Positions 53,835 through 63,288 are shown, numbered from the stretch's first letter. The stretch is DNA of 64,000 nucleotides from Longimicrobium sp. (GCA_036389135.1 DASVQP010000070.1:1-64000); one strand, 5' to 3'. Numbers and translations are program-made. The notes: generated by a model from the sequence alone, not told the origin.

Positions 53835-55097
53835 ATGCCCATCCCCACCCGGGGAGCGGCATCCGCCCCCGTCCCCACGGGGACGGATGCGTTCTCCATA
53901 CCCGCGGGCGCTCCATCGGAGCGCGTCCTGGCGGTCCTCCACCGAATCTCGGAGTGCGTCGCACGCCCTGCTGAGCTCGCCCGTCTCCTCCGCACCTTCG
54001 CGGACGAAATCGGCGCGCTTCTCCACGCATCCGCCACCACGGTGACCGCCGAGCCCGGCGGCCTGCTGTCCCTCCGCGTCGGCTCCGGCTTCCTCGCCTC
54101 CTTCGAAGGCGAGCTCCTCCCCAGCGAAGAAAGCTTCTGTGGCACGGCGCTGCGCTCCGGCATGATGCTGGAGACGGCGGACCTGTCGCAGGAGCCGCAC
54201 GCCTACCCCGGCGAGCAGGAGCTGGGCGCCGGCCCCGCGCTGGCGGCGGCGCTCCCCGCCCCCTCGGGCGCCGTGGGAGTGCTGCTCGTGCTACGCACGC
54301 CCGGCGCGCGTCCCTTCAGCGAAGACGACCGCGCCACGCTTGCCCTGGTGACGGAGTTCGCGGGCTCCGCGCTGGCCGGCGCGCTCGCCTTCGCGGAGGC
54401 GCGCGCCCGCCGGGTTCCCGTGGACGCCTGGCGCCGCGACCGCGAGACCGCCGCCTGGCGCCGCACCTACGACGCCGTGGCGGCTGGCAGCGGGCTCGCC
54501 CTCCTCCGCGTGGAGCTGGCGACCGGCCGCATCCATTGGGGTGCCGGCGTCGAAACGCTGGCCGGCCTCCCTGGCGATGAGTGGGGCACCACCGTGGAAA
54601 GCTGGGCGCAGCAGGTGGCCGCCGGCGACCGGGACCGCGTGGTGCGCGCCCTGGCCTCGGCCGGCGGCGTCTCGCGTCTCCAGATCTCCGCGACGGTGGC
54701 AGGCGGCCGCGTCAAGCGCCTGCGCCTGGACACCTTTCCCGACGCCGCCGAGCCGGGCGTGCTCGCCGCCCTCCTCGCCGAGGCGGAGGAGGTGCAGCGC
54801 GAGCCGTCCACCGTCCCCGTGGCGGCGCTGATCCGCGCGGTGCGGCACGAGCTCAACAACCCGCTCGCCGTCGTCGCCGGAACCGTGCACCTGATGGAAG
54901 CCTCCGGCGCCGCCGACGGCCAGCCCGAGCTCGCCCGCTCCGTGCAGCAGATCCGCGACGCCAGCGACCGCCTGCGCGACCTGAGCGCGCGCATCGGCTT
55001 GCTGGAGCGGATGCCGGAGGCGGCATTCGTCACGGACGCCGGGGGCCTGGGAGTGGCGGGGAACGGCGAACGACCCACGGTCCACGGCGAACGGTAG
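53835..55097 (+). CDS. GAF-PAS-HisKA sensory protein lacking a histidine-kinase ATPase domain, 420 aa
   Basis: Residues about 30-185 form a GAF domain (LLRTFADEIGALLHAS ... VGVLLVLRTPGARPF), about 220-320 a PAS-like domain, and about 330-392 a HisKA dimerisation helix pair with phospho-acceptor H338 in RHELNNPLAVVAG. The frame stops before any HATPase (N, G1, G2 boxes absent), and no such domain follows in any frame. It cannot autophosphorylate alone; it may be phosphorylated by a partner or act as a phosphotransfer or scaffold protein. The ATG at 53835 is chosen because an upstream GTG at 53781 lies inside the riboswitch. Confidence 0.85.
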   Translation: MPIPTRGAASAPVPTGTDAFSIPAGAPSERVLAVLHRISECVARPAELARLLRTFADEIGALLHASATTVTAEPGGLLSLRVGSGFLASFEGELLPSEESFCGTALRSGMMLETADLSQEPHAYPGEQELGAGPALAAALPAPSGAVGVLLVLRTPGARPFSEDDRATLALVTEFAGSALAGALAFAEARARRVPVDAWRRDRETAAWRRTYDAVAAGSGLALLRVELATGRIHWGAGVETLAGLPGDEWGTTVESWAQQVAAGDRDRVVRALASAGGVSRLQISATVAGGRVKRLRLDTFPDAAEPGVLAALLAEAEEVQREPSTVPVAALIRAVRHELNNPLAVVAGTVHLMEASGAADGQPELARSVQQIRDASDRLRDLSARIGLLERMPEAAFVTDAGGLGVAGNGERPTVHGER

Positions 55098-55186
55098 ACC
55101 CCCGAGCCGCCGCCGTGCGATCTGCAACGATCGTTGCGAAGTCGGACCCCGCCCCGGACCCGCGCCCCCGCCACCAACCCCGGACC

Positions 55187-55240
55187 CCGAGTCCGCGCAG
55201 GCGGACTTCGTGCCGTTGCTGCCGCGAGTTCACTCGCCCG
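55187..55240. repeat. family C double-hairpin repeat, copy 2
   Basis: GAGTCCGCGCAGGCGGACTT and GCGAGTTCACTCGC, as at 49013. It lies in the 315-base gap before clpS, which also must hold the clpS promoter; no clear promoter was seen. Confidence 0.85.
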
Positions 55241-55412
55241 AAACCCGATCATCGCCCCCGTTTCCCGAGCTTTTTAGACCCCCCGTGCCGCCCGCGTGAA
55301 TCCACTCCGCCCCCTGATACCGTAGCACACAATCGTACGGTCCGGACGTTGCAGGTATGTAACAGCGATGGAAGCGCACGCCGGGAAGTGGAGAGCAGCC
55401 GATTCGCGAGAG

Positions 55413-55757
55413 ATGACAGACCCGAAGAAGCCGCCGGAGCGCGCTCCGGCCGTACGGCCGGAGCGTGAAGAGGGGATCGCAGTTCGCGAGCGCCCCGCCA
55501 CGCGCACCCCGCGCCTCTTCCGGGTCCTCCTCCACAACGACGACTACACCTCCATGGAGTTCGTGGTGGATGTGCTCGTGCGCTTCTTCGAGAAGACGAC
55601 GACCGAGGCGACGCAGATCATGCTGCAGGTGCACCACGCGGGGTACGGAGTGGCGGGCAGCTACACGCGCGACGAAGCCGAGACGCGGGTGGAGCGGGTC
55701 GCCGCCGAGGCGAAGGCGCAGGGCTATCCCCTGCTGCTGAGCGTGGAGCCGGAGTAG
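55413..55757 (+). CDS. clpS: ClpS adaptor of the N-end rule pathway, 114 aa
   Basis: Delivers proteins with destabilising N-terminal residues to ClpA. The core LLHNDDYTSMEFVVDVL (about 38-54), with the N-D-D pocket acids and the M-x-F-V region, and the VHHAGYGVAG strand-helix are conserved; the histidine of VHHAG matches the pocket His. The first 30 residues form the flexible N-terminal extension that enters ClpA. The ATG at 55413 fits; 55368 is an alternative without support. The stop is three bases before clpA. Confidence 0.93.
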   Translation: MTDPKKPPERAPAVRPEREEGIAVRERPATRTPRLFRVLLHNDDYTSMEFVVDVLVRFFEKTTTEATQIMLQVHHAGYGVAGSYTRDEAETRVERVAAEAKAQGYPLLLSVEPE

Positions 55758-55760
55758 CCT

Positions 55761-58067
55761 ATGTCCACCCCCGCGCTGCGTCCGGAGCTGGAGGTTAGCC
55801 TCCACCTGGCCGTGCTGGAAGCTGCCCGCCGGGGGCACGCCTACGCCGGGCTGGAGCACCTCCTCTTCGCGCTCCTGCACGACGACGCCACCGCCTCCGC
55901 CGTCGAAGCCGCCGGCGCCCGCCCGGACCGCCTCCGCCGCAGGCTGGAGCGCTTTTTGGACGAGGAGGTCCACAGCGGCACCGGCGTGCCGGTCGACAAC
56001 AGCACGCCGACGCTCGGATTCCGCCGTGCGGTGCAGCAGGCGGCGCTCCAGGCGCTCCGCTCAGGCCGCGAAGAGGTGACCGGCGCACACGTCCTGGTCG
56101 CCATGTGGGACGAGGAAGACTCCTTCGCCGCGCATTTTCTCCAGGAAGCCGGCGCGGACCGCATGGAGCTGATGCGCCGCGCCTCCGCCGCCCCGGAAGC
56201 CGTCCCGGCGAGGCCCGCGCACGAGGAAGAGGAGGACGCGCGCGACGAGGGCGATGCGCTGGCCCGCTTCGCCGTCAACCTCAACCGGCAGGCGGCGGAG
56301 GGGAGGGTCGATCCGCTGATCGGCCGCGAACGCGAGTTGGGGCGCGCCATCCACGTGCTGGCCCGCCGCCGCAAGAACAACCCGCTCTTCGTCGGCGACC
56401 CCGGCGTCGGGAAGACGGCACTGGCCGAGGGACTGGCGCTCCGCATTCACCGCGGCGAAGTCCCCGCCCCGCTGAGAGGCGCCGAGATCTTTGCGCTGGA
56501 CATGGGAGCGCTCCTGGCCGGCACACGCTACCGCGGCGACTTCGAGGAGCGGCTCAAGGCAGTGCTCAAGGAGCTGGAAGCCCGCCCCGGCGCCGTGCTC
56601 TTCGTCGACGAGATCCACACCCTGGTGGGTGCGGGGAGCACCAGCGGCGGGAGCATGGACGCCTCCAACCTCCTGAAGCCCGCGCTGGCGGCCGGGCTGC
56701 GCTGCATCGGCTCCACCACGCACGAGGAGCTGAGGACGCACTTCGAGCGGGACCGGGCCCTCGCCCGCCGCTTCCAGAAGATCGACGTCCCGGAGCCCGG
56801 CACCGAAGACACGGTCCTCATCCTGGAAGGGCTGCGGGGGCGATACGAGGAGTTCCACAACGTGCGCTACGCCGACGCCGCCCTGCGCGCCGCCGCCGAG
56901 CTGAGCGCCCGCTACCTGCACGACCGCCGCCTGCCGGACAAGGCCATCGACCTGATGGACGAGGCGGGTGCCGAAGCCAGGCTCGCGGCGCCAGAAGGCG
57001 GCACCGAGCCGGCCCACGTGGACGCGGAGACGGTGGAGCGCATCCTGGCCACCATGGCGCAGATCCCGCCCCGCACCGTCGCCGGCAGCGACCGCGAGCG
57101 GCTGCGCACGCTGGAGTCGGAGCTCAAGGCGCGCGTCTTCGGGCAGGACACGGCGATCGGGCAGCTCGCCGCCGCCATCAAGCTGTCGCGCGCCGGGCTC
57201 CGCGACCCGCGCAAGCCGATCGGCTCCTTCCTCTTCACCGGCCCCACCGGCGTCGGAAAGACGGAAGTGGCCCGCTCCCTCGCCGAGGTGATGGGGATCG
57301 AGCTGATCCGCTTCGACATGAGCGAGTACATGGAGCGCCACACCGTGTCGCGGCTGATCGGCGCGCCGCCGGGGTACGTGGGGTTCGACCAGGCGGGGCT
57401 GCTCACCGAAGCGGTGCGGCGCACCCCCCACGCGGTGGTGCTGCTGGACGAGGTGGAGAAGGCGCACCCGGACGTCTTCAACCTGCTGCTGCAGGTGATG
57501 GACTACGGCCGCCTGACCGACAACAACGGGAAGCAGGCCGACTTCAGGAACGTGGTGCTGGTGATGACCAGCAACGTGGGGGCGGAGGAGCTCTCCAGGC
57601 GCCGTCCCGGCTTCGCCGGCGCCGACGTGGCCCCCAACGACGACGCGCGGGCGTTCGAGCGAACCTTTTCTCCCGAGTTCCGCAACCGGCTGGACGCCCG
57701 CATCGCCTTCGCGCCGCTCGGGCTGGAGGTGATGGAGCGGATCGTGGAGCGGATGGTGGCGGAAGTGGGCGCGCGGCTCGCCGCGCGCGGGGTGGAGCTG
57801 GAGCTGACCCCGGCGGCGCGGGCCTGGCTGGCCGAGCACGGTCTGGACCCGGCCAACGGCGCCCGCCCGCTGGCCCGCCTGATCGAGGAGCAAATCCTCC
57901 GTCCGCTGGGCGACGAGCTCCTCTTCGGGATGCTGGAGCACGGCGGCGTCGCACGGGTGGACGCGCAGGACGGCCGGATCGTCCTGTCCCCTGAGGGACG
58001 CCCGAAAACCGCCGCCACGGTTGCCGGAGGACGGGAAGGAAACGGTGTAGACGCTGGCGGGTACTGA
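55761..58067 (+). CDS. clpA: ATP-dependent Clp protease ATP-binding subunit ClpA, 768 aa
   Basis: Two-ring AAA+ unfoldase. N-terminal repeat domain at 1-140, acidic linker 150-165, D1 Walker A GDPGVGKT (212-219) and Walker B VLFVDEIH (279-286), D2 Walker A GPTGVGKT (494-501) and VVLLDEVE. It lacks the ClpB middle coiled coil. The loop that contacts ClpP, usually [LIV]-G-[FL], appears to read P-G-F ([11 protein letters not shown], about 612-622). It starts three bases after clpS, forming a classic operon. Confidence 0.95.
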   Translation: MSTPALRPELEVSLHLAVLEAARRGHAYAGLEHLLFALLHDDATASAVEAAGARPDRLRRRLERFLDEEVHSGTGVPVDNSTPTLGFRRAVQQAALQALRSGREEVTGAHVLVAMWDEEDSFAAHFLQEAGADRMELMRRASAAPEAVPARPAHEEEEDARDEGDALARFAVNLNRQAAEGRVDPLIGRERELGRAIHVLARRRKNNPLFVGDPGVGKTALAEGLALRIHRGEVPAPLRGAEIFALDMGALLAGTRYRGDFEERLKAVLKELEARPGAVLFVDEIHTLVGAGSTSGGSMDASNLLKPALAAGLRCIGSTTHEELRTHFERDRALARRFQKIDVPEPGTEDTVLILEGLRGRYEEFHNVRYADAALRAAAELSARYLHDRRLPDKAIDLMDEAGAEARLAAPEGGTEPAHVDAETVERILATMAQIPPRTVAGSDRERLRTLESELKARVFGQDTAIGQLAAAIKLSRAGLRDPRKPIGSFLFTGPTGVGKTEVARSLAEVMGIELIRFDMSEYMERHTVSRLIGAPPGYVGFDQAGLLTEAVRRTPHAVVLLDEVEKAHPDVFNLLLQVMDYGRLTDNNGKQADFRNVVLVMTSNVGAEELSRRRPGFAGADVAPNDDARAFERTFSPEFRNRLDARIAFAPLGLEVMERIVERMVAEVGARLAARGVELELTPAARAWLAEHGLDPANGARPLARLIEEQILRPLGDELLFGMLEHGGVARVDAQDGRIVLSPEGRPKTAATVAGGREGNGVDAGGY

Positions 58068-58268
58068 TAACTGTCAGCACCTGCCAGAGATGTGCAATCG
58101 TGGTGCGCCCGGACTCGCTCTGTACAACACGCGTCGGATTCTAAACCGGATCGTCGGGAATTTCGACGGTTCGAGTGCTAAAAATCTGGCGCACGCGAGC
58201 CGCGTTGCGTATCGTATACGGAAAGTTTACAGACAGAGCACCCAATGAAGGCACAAGGAGACCGTATA

Positions 58269-59564
58269 ATGAGAGCCACCCGCGCCAAGACCAACGTGCG
58301 CGAGCCCCGCCGCTGGCGGACGCCGCCCCCCCTGATCCGCGGTTCGGAGACGCTGGAAGGGATGGACATCCTGCGCGAAGTCGGCAGCGAGGCGGGGGTC
58401 CTGCTCTGGCAGTCGTACCGCAACGTGATGTTCTGGGCCACGGCGGAGCCCGGCGAGCGCGCCGGCCTGTTCTCGGCCGAAGCGAGCCGCAAGCGCCTCG
58501 CCGAGGTGGGGGCCGCGCGCCTGCCGCACGAGATCACCGAACCGCTGAACGTCATCGGCCGCCTGCTCGCCGCGCCCGAGGACACCCCCGGCGATGCGGT
58601 GGCCGCGGCGTGCACGGCAGTTGGGGAGTGGGCCGAAGCTGAGCAGCATGGTGCCACAGCGCTTGCGTTCGCGCAGGCGGCGGCGCTCGCCATGCCGCGC
58701 AGCGCGGCCCTGGCGCTCAAGGTGGGGCAGGTGGCGCGCGAACGTGCCGAGATGGCCCGTGCCGAGACCTGGTTCCGGCACGCCATCATGATCTCACGCC
58801 AGGTGGGTGACTGGGAGACCTACGCCCGCGCCTACATCGCGCTGGGGAACATGGCCATCAAGCGCGGCAGCTTCCCCGTCGCGCACCGCATGCACATCAA
58901 GGCGCTCCGGGCCGCACGCAGGAAGGGCCTTCCGGCGCTGCAGGGTATGGCGGCGCACGACCTGTTCGTGGTTGCCCTGGAGACGGGGCGGCATGCGCAG
59001 GCGGAAGAGTACGCTCGGGCCGCGTTCCGCGCGTACGGGCCGCACCACGACCGCCTGCCCGTGCTGGCGCAGGACGTGGCGTACCTCTGGATGCAGCAGG
59101 GGCACTTCGCGCCGGCGCTTGAGGTGTTCGACGCACTGAGGCCGCACGCCGCGGGCAAGCGCGACTTCGGCCTGACCGTCGTGTCGAACATCGCGCGCGC
59201 GGCGGGTGGCGTAGGCGAGCGCGAGGTGTTCCGGAAGGCATGGGTAGAGGTGAACCGGCTCGCCAAGGAGCCCGAGGTTCGCCCCGTGCTGGCGGCTGCG
59301 ATGCTGGAGCTGGCGCGCGGCGCGGCTTCGCTGGGTGAGTGGGACCGCGCCGAGCAGGCTGCCGAGCAGGCGAGTGCTGTTGCGACCGAGCTGCGCCAGT
59401 CCAAGTTGATGATCAGTGCCGACGCGGTGCTGGACTCCATCCGCAACGGACGCCGCATTGAGCGCAGGGTGGCGGACACCAACACCTCGACGGGGGGATC
59501 GCAAGATACGGAAGTATTTGCCGCCAGTCTGGTGCGGACGCTGGAGATGGCGTCGAGCCACTGA
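58269..59564 (+). CDS. TPR-repeat protein, 431 aa
   Basis: Soluble helical-repeat protein. Tetratricopeptide-like pairs run from about 140 to 400 (ARAETWFRHAIMISRQVGDW; ARAYIALGNMAIKRGSF; AQEYARAAFRAYG-type units; WDRAEQAAEQASAVATELRQ). The first 110 residues are basic and then globular (LREVGSEAGVLLWQSYRNVM) without a DNA-binding motif that I can recognise. AAGGAG lies eight bases before the ATG at 58269, favouring it over 58245. Monocistronic, ending at a terminator. Probably a protein-interaction scaffold. Confidence 0.85.
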   Translation: MRATRAKTNVREPRRWRTPPPLIRGSETLEGMDILREVGSEAGVLLWQSYRNVMFWATAEPGERAGLFSAEASRKRLAEVGAARLPHEITEPLNVIGRLLAAPEDTPGDAVAAACTAVGEWAEAEQHGATALAFAQAAALAMPRSAALALKVGQVARERAEMARAETWFRHAIMISRQVGDWETYARAYIALGNMAIKRGSFPVAHRMHIKALRAARRKGLPALQGMAAHDLFVVALETGRHAQAEEYARAAFRAYGPHHDRLPVLAQDVAYLWMQQGHFAPALEVFDALRPHAAGKRDFGLTVVSNIARAAGGVGEREVFRKAWVEVNRLAKEPEVRPVLAAAMLELARGAASLGEWDRAEQAAEQASAVATELRQSKLMISADAVLDSIRNGRRIERRVADTNTSTGGSQDTEVFAASLVRTLEMASSH

Positions 59565-59571
59565 CTAAGAG

Positions 59572-59618
59572 AGAACGGGTGGCGGGATTCAGCTCCCCGC
59601 CACCCGTTCTCTTTTTCT
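59572..59618. terminator. rho-independent terminator between convergent genes
   Basis: ACGGGTGGCGGG and CCCGCCACCCGT form a 12-bp stem around ATTCAGCTC, followed by TCTCTTTTTCT on the plus strand. It terminates the TPR gene and perhaps the convergent lipoprotein gene. Confidence 0.9.
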
Positions 59619-59628
59619 ACTGGACCGT

Positions 59629-59919
59629 TCAGCCGCCCGAGCCGAGCACACCGCCCTTACCGTCGCCCGCCACGCAGGTAGTCGTGACGTTGCCGCTCGG
59701 GTCAGTGGTCACGACAACCGTTCCGGGACAGGGCGGCGGCGGCGTCTCTTCCGAGACAGTGCCATCGTCCGAGTCTTCAGTCGTGCCGGCATCGCCAGTT
59801 TCGGGCGCAGTGTCGTGGCGCGGGCCCCCGGGCGCCAGGGAGCCGGTGATTGAATCGTTTCCGCAGGCGGCCAGGGCGGCCAGGGAGAGAACGGCGAGAA
59901 GGATGCGGGCGGTCTTCAT
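59629..59919 (-). CDS. small acidic lipoprotein, 96 aa
   Basis: Signal peptide MKTARILLAVLSLAALAAC with a lipidated C19. The mature 78 residues are acidic, Thr/Gly/Pro-rich and low-complexity (ETGDAGTTEDSDDGTVSEET) with two cysteines (PCPG, TTCV). No domain is recognisable. It is divergent from the first AraC-type gene over 133 bases; TATACT (minus strand, 59985-59980) is a possible -10 element. It could be a surface-exposed reporter or a decoy lipoprotein; function unknown. Confidence 0.65.
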   Translation of the reverse strand: MKTARILLAVLSLAALAACGNDSITGSLAPGGPRHDTAPETGDAGTTEDSDDGTVSEETPPPPCPGTVVVTTDPSGNVTTTCVAGDGKGGVLGSGG

Positions 59920-60052
59920 ACTGAGGTTCCAATGTGCAGGGAGTTGGTACGGGCAGGGCGCGGTGGCCACGTGAGGCACAGTATATTTGTGCGTGCGGCC
60001 GCCCGACTGCCCATTCTTCTTTCGTCTGGCTCCAGTTAATTCCGGACACGTC

Positions 60053-60952
60053 ATGCCCCCGCCGCGCCGTACACTGCTGATCATGCACCCAAATGGTGCA
60101 TTCCGGGAACGCGTTCAATCGATTAGCGCAAAGTCCTTCCGTTGCCAATCGGTCTCCGCGTGGCCCGAGCTGCGCGCCGCCGCCGCCCAGGCCCCTCCCT
60201 CCACTCTCCTGTTGCTGGATCCCTACCGCAAGAACGCGCGCGGCCTCTGGAAACTGACTCCGGAGCTGCGCGGTTTCCTTTGGGAGTTCCCCTCGATAAC
60301 GGTGGTGGCGGCGATCGACGTGCGCGCCGGCTGCTCGCACGACCTCCGCACGCTGGGAGAGTGGGGAGTGGCGGACGTCATCTCCATCTACGAGGACGAC
60401 ACCGGCGAGGGAATGCTGCGCCGGCTGCGGCTGGCGCAGGGCCGTCCGCTGCAGAACCTGCTGGCGCGCTCGCTTCCCGCCACCGTGTCTGGCCAGTCGC
60501 GCACGCTGCTGATGACGGCGGCTGAGGTGGTCTCGATGGGCGGGAAGGGACGCGACCTGGCGCGCGCGCTTCATCTTTCACAGCGCACCGTGCTGCGCTG
60601 GGCCGAGCGTGCCGGCCTCCCCCCGCCGCGCCGGATCCTGGCCTGGATGCGCATCCTGCTGGCTTCGTCGCTGCTCGATGACCCGGGGCGCACCGTGTTC
60701 AGCGTGGCGTGCGCGTGCGGCTACGCGTCGGACAGCAGCCTGCGGCGCGCGATGCAGGATTTCCTCGGCACCATCCCCACACACCTGCGACGCGAAGGCG
60801 CATTCGAGCGCGCGACGCACGCCTTCATTCAGGAGCTTGCGGAGTTCAAGGAGCTGGGGCCGGAGAGCATCGTCACCGGCCGGGGCCGCGCCGCCACCGA
60901 CCGCCGCGCCCGCGCTGCCGCGGAAGCCGCCCGAAGAGAGGCGACGAAGTAG
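60053..60952 (+). CDS. AraC-type HTH regulator with receiver-like N-terminus, paralog 1, 299 aa
   Basis: The C-terminal AraC domain (about 160-250) shows two helix-turn-helix units: GRDLARALHLSQRTVLRWAE and FSVACACGYASDSSLRRAMQ. The N-terminal 120 residues look like a CheY fold (LLIMHPNGAFRERV, LLLLDPYRKN, LRTLGEWGVADVISIYEDD) but lack the acidic pair and the phosphorylation lysine, so it may not be phosphorylated. The ATG at 60053 matches the paralog start position. Divergent from a small lipoprotein gene and 259 bases upstream of a paralog. Confidence 0.85.
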   Translation: MPPPRRTLLIMHPNGAFRERVQSISAKSFRCQSVSAWPELRAAAAQAPPSTLLLLDPYRKNARGLWKLTPELRGFLWEFPSITVVAAIDVRAGCSHDLRTLGEWGVADVISIYEDDTGEGMLRRLRLAQGRPLQNLLARSLPATVSGQSRTLLMTAAEVVSMGGKGRDLARALHLSQRTVLRWAERAGLPPPRRILAWMRILLASSLLDDPGRTVFSVACACGYASDSSLRRAMQDFLGTIPTHLRREGAFERATHAFIQELAEFKELGPESIVTGRGRAATDRRARAAAEAARREATK

Positions 60953-61211
60953 CGCGGCTGCTGTCCCCCGACCCGCTCATCACCTCGTTGCTCCTTGTCG
61001 GCCGCCGTGCTTACTCGCGCCACACACGAACTCCCTCCGAACACCGCATCCGATCACGATCAACGTAAACCGCGTATGGCTACAAGTCCTCCAAATACCA
61101 GCCTTTTGGCGGAAACGCTGGACAAACAGGGATCAACGCGGTAACTTGGAGTGAGTTCTACGTATGACATGATCCGACACGAGTACGTTCATCCAGCCGA
61201 GCTGAGGCAGC

Positions 61212-62162
61212 ATGCAACCGATTCTTCGGCCGCTGATCGTGATGCATCCCGACTCCGTGTTCAAGGAGCGGATGCGGCGCATCGGCAGCCAGCGCTTCCA
61301 GACCCAGTTCGTCTCCGACTGGGACGTGCTGCGCACGACGCTCCAGGAGTCGCCGCCGGCCGCGCTGGTGGTGGTGGACCCGTACCGGCGCACCTACGGC
61401 TCCGAGGCGGAGCTGGCGCCCGAGCTGCGCTCGCTGCTGTGGGAGTTCCCCACGGCGACGGTGATCGCCGCGCTGGAGGTGCAGCGCGGGCGGATGCGCG
61501 ACCTGCGCACGCTGGGCGAGTGGGGCGTGAAGGAGATCATCGCGCTCGATGAAGAGGACACGCTGGAGGCGATCACCCGACGCCTGCGGGCGGCGCAGGG
61601 GCGGCCGCTGCAGAGCCTGCTGGAGCGCTCCCTCCCGGCGAACCTTTCCGGCCGCGCGCGCGCCCTGCTGATGGCCGCCGCCGAAGTGGTGGCCGAGGGC
61701 GGCCACGGGCGCGACCTGGCCGCGGCGCTTCGCCTCTCCGAGCGGACGCTGCTGCGATGGGCCGAGCAGGCGGACCTGCCGCCCCCACGCCGGATCCTGG
61801 CGTGGATGCGCGTGCTGCTGGCCTGCGAGCTCCTGGACGACCAGGCGCAGACGGTGCTCTCCGTGGCGTACACCTGCGGCTATGCGTCGGACAGCTCGCT
61901 GCGGCGCGCGGTGCAGGAGTTCACCGGCGTTCTGCTGACGGAGCTGCGGAAGCGCGGGGCGTTCGCGACCGCATCCGAGATGTTCCTTAAGGAGCTCGAG
62001 GAGACGCGCGAGCACGGCCGGGCACGCCGAAAGGCAGCCCGCGCGGAGGCCCGCGCCGCCCTTCAGGCCGAGCGCGCGGCCGCCACCGCCCGTGGCGAGC
62101 GAGGCACCCGGGGCCGCCGAGGCGCTCCCCGCAAGCGTGCCGCCCGCCCGGCCGCTTCCTGA
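61212..62162 (+). CDS. AraC-type HTH regulator with receiver-like N-terminus, paralog 2, 316 aa
   Basis: Paralog of the preceding gene across its whole length: LIVMHPDSVFKERM, VVVDPYRRT, LRTLGEWGVKEIIALDEED, then GRDLAAALRLSERTLLRWAE and LSVAYTCGYASDSSLRRAVQ. The two DNA-binding units are similar enough to overlap in targets. It differs by a 50-residue Arg/Ala-rich tail (ARRKAARAEARAALQAERAA) that may bind DNA nonspecifically. The pair probably arose by tandem duplication. A terminator follows. Confidence 0.85.
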   Translation: MQPILRPLIVMHPDSVFKERMRRIGSQRFQTQFVSDWDVLRTTLQESPPAALVVVDPYRRTYGSEAELAPELRSLLWEFPTATVIAALEVQRGRMRDLRTLGEWGVKEIIALDEEDTLEAITRRLRAAQGRPLQSLLERSLPANLSGRARALLMAAAEVVAEGGHGRDLAAALRLSERTLLRWAEQADLPPPRRILAWMRVLLACELLDDQAQTVLSVAYTCGYASDSSLRRAVQEFTGVLLTELRKRGAFATASEMFLKELEETREHGRARRKAARAEARAALQAERAAATARGERGTRGRRGAPRKRAARPAAS

Positions 62163-62176
62163 ATCATCGCACGCGG

Positions 62177-62213
62177 AGAGGCCCGGGGACCGTAACGGTT
62201 TCCGGGCCTCTTC
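62177..62213 (+). terminator. rho-independent terminator
   Basis: AGAGGCCCGG and CCGGGCCTCT form a stem around GGACCGTAACGGTTT, followed by TCT. It lies 15 bases after the second AraC-type gene. Confidence 0.85.
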
Positions 62214-62264
62214 TGCGTCTGTGAACCGGGTCCGCACACCACCCGTACTCCGTGTGAGCAGACT

Positions 62265-63143
62265 CTAGCCTGTCGCGGTGCAGCCGCGGCGCGGGTCGCG
62301 CACGAAGGCGTCGATGTCGTCGAGCACCGGCGCGATCCGCAGGCGGGGCGCGGACAGCGCGACCACGATCTGCACGTGTCCCACGCCCGCGTACACGATG
62401 GAGCGCGCGCACCCGCCACGATCCCGAATGCGCGTGGCCAGGCGCACGGAGTTCTCCACCGCTACGGTGCGGTCGCCGCCGCCGTGGAGGAGGAGTAGCG
62501 GAGGGTCGGTGCCGTCAACGTGGGTGGTGGGGTAGGTGGCGGGCCAGCCCTCGCGCGGGCCCATCAGCGCCTGAATGTCCGGGTCGGTCCAGGTGGTGTC
62601 GACAGGCCCCGCGAGCGAGACGAAGCCCCGCACCGCACCCGCGGGGACTCCGGCGTCGCGCAGGAAGTGCTCGTCGAGGGCGAGGAGCGCGGCGCTGTGG
62701 CCCCCGGCGGAATGCCCCACCACGAAGATGCGGGTGCTGTCTCCGCCCAAGCGCGCGGCGTTGTCGCGTGCCCAGCGGACGGCACGCGCCCCGTCTTCCA
62801 CCCAAGCCGGGAAGCGGGCCGCGGGCGCGAGACGGTAATCGGGGACCACCGTCACCCACCCGCGCCGGGTGAGGGCATCGCCGAGGAGGCGGTAGTCCCC
62901 GCGTGTCCCGCTGTTCCAGCGCCCGCCGTGGAGGAACACCACCAATGGTGCGGGTGCGCGTACCGCCTTCGGCCGGTACACGTCCAGCCGCTGCCGCGCT
63001 TCCGGCCCGTACGCCACGCCCTCAGTGCGTACGAAGTGGCTCCCCAGCAGCAGCGACTCCGCCGCCCGCCTCGGCGAGCAGCCAGTGGCGGCGAGGGCGG
63101 TGATCGCGGCCAGTGCAGGGACGAGAGCAGAGCTCGGGTGCAT
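62265..63143 (-). CDS. alpha/beta hydrolase, BD-FAE/esterase-lipase type, lipoprotein, 292 aa
   Basis: Exported esterase candidate. The lipobox ends at ATGC, giving C22. Oxyanion motif LHGGRW (71-76), nucleophile S145 in GHSAGGHS, a later H-G-G-G-D for the acid, and VGHVQIV for the histidine complete the triad. The PDYRLAPAARFPAW stretch is typical of the hormone-sensitive-lipase/carboxylesterase group. Substrate unknown. Monocistronic, convergent with the AraC gene; family C and B repeats lie upstream. Confidence 0.9.
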   Translation of the reverse strand: MHPSSALVPALAAITALAATGCSPRRAAESLLLGSHFVRTEGVAYGPEARQRLDVYRPKAVRAPAPLVVFLHGGRWNSGTRGDYRLLGDALTRRGWVTVVPDYRLAPAARFPAWVEDGARAVRWARDNAARLGGDSTRIFVVGHSAGGHSAALLALDEHFLRDAGVPAGAVRGFVSLAGPVDTTWTDPDIQALMGPREGWPATYPTTHVDGTDPPLLLLHGGGDRTVAVENSVRLATRIRDRGGCARSIVYAGVGHVQIVVALSAPRLRIAPVLDDIDAFVRDPRRGCTATG

Positions 63144-63159
63144 TCACAGGGTGGTGGGG

Positions 63160-63288
63160 CGAGTGAACTCGCGGCAACAACGGCACAAGTCCGCCTGCGC
63201 GGACTCGGGGGCGGGATTCGTCCGAGTGGCGGGATGGCGGCTCGGACAGGACCAAACCGTAGGGGCGCGATTCATCGCGCCCGTGCCC
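63160..63288. repeat. family C copy 3 (inverted) and an inverted B3 unit
   Basis: GCGAGTGAACTCGC and AGTCCGCCTGCGCGGACT (63160-63211) are the reverse complement of the family C unit. GTAGGGGCGCGATTCATCGC (63259-63278) is an inverted B3 unit. They fill most of the 312-base gap. Confidence 0.85.
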
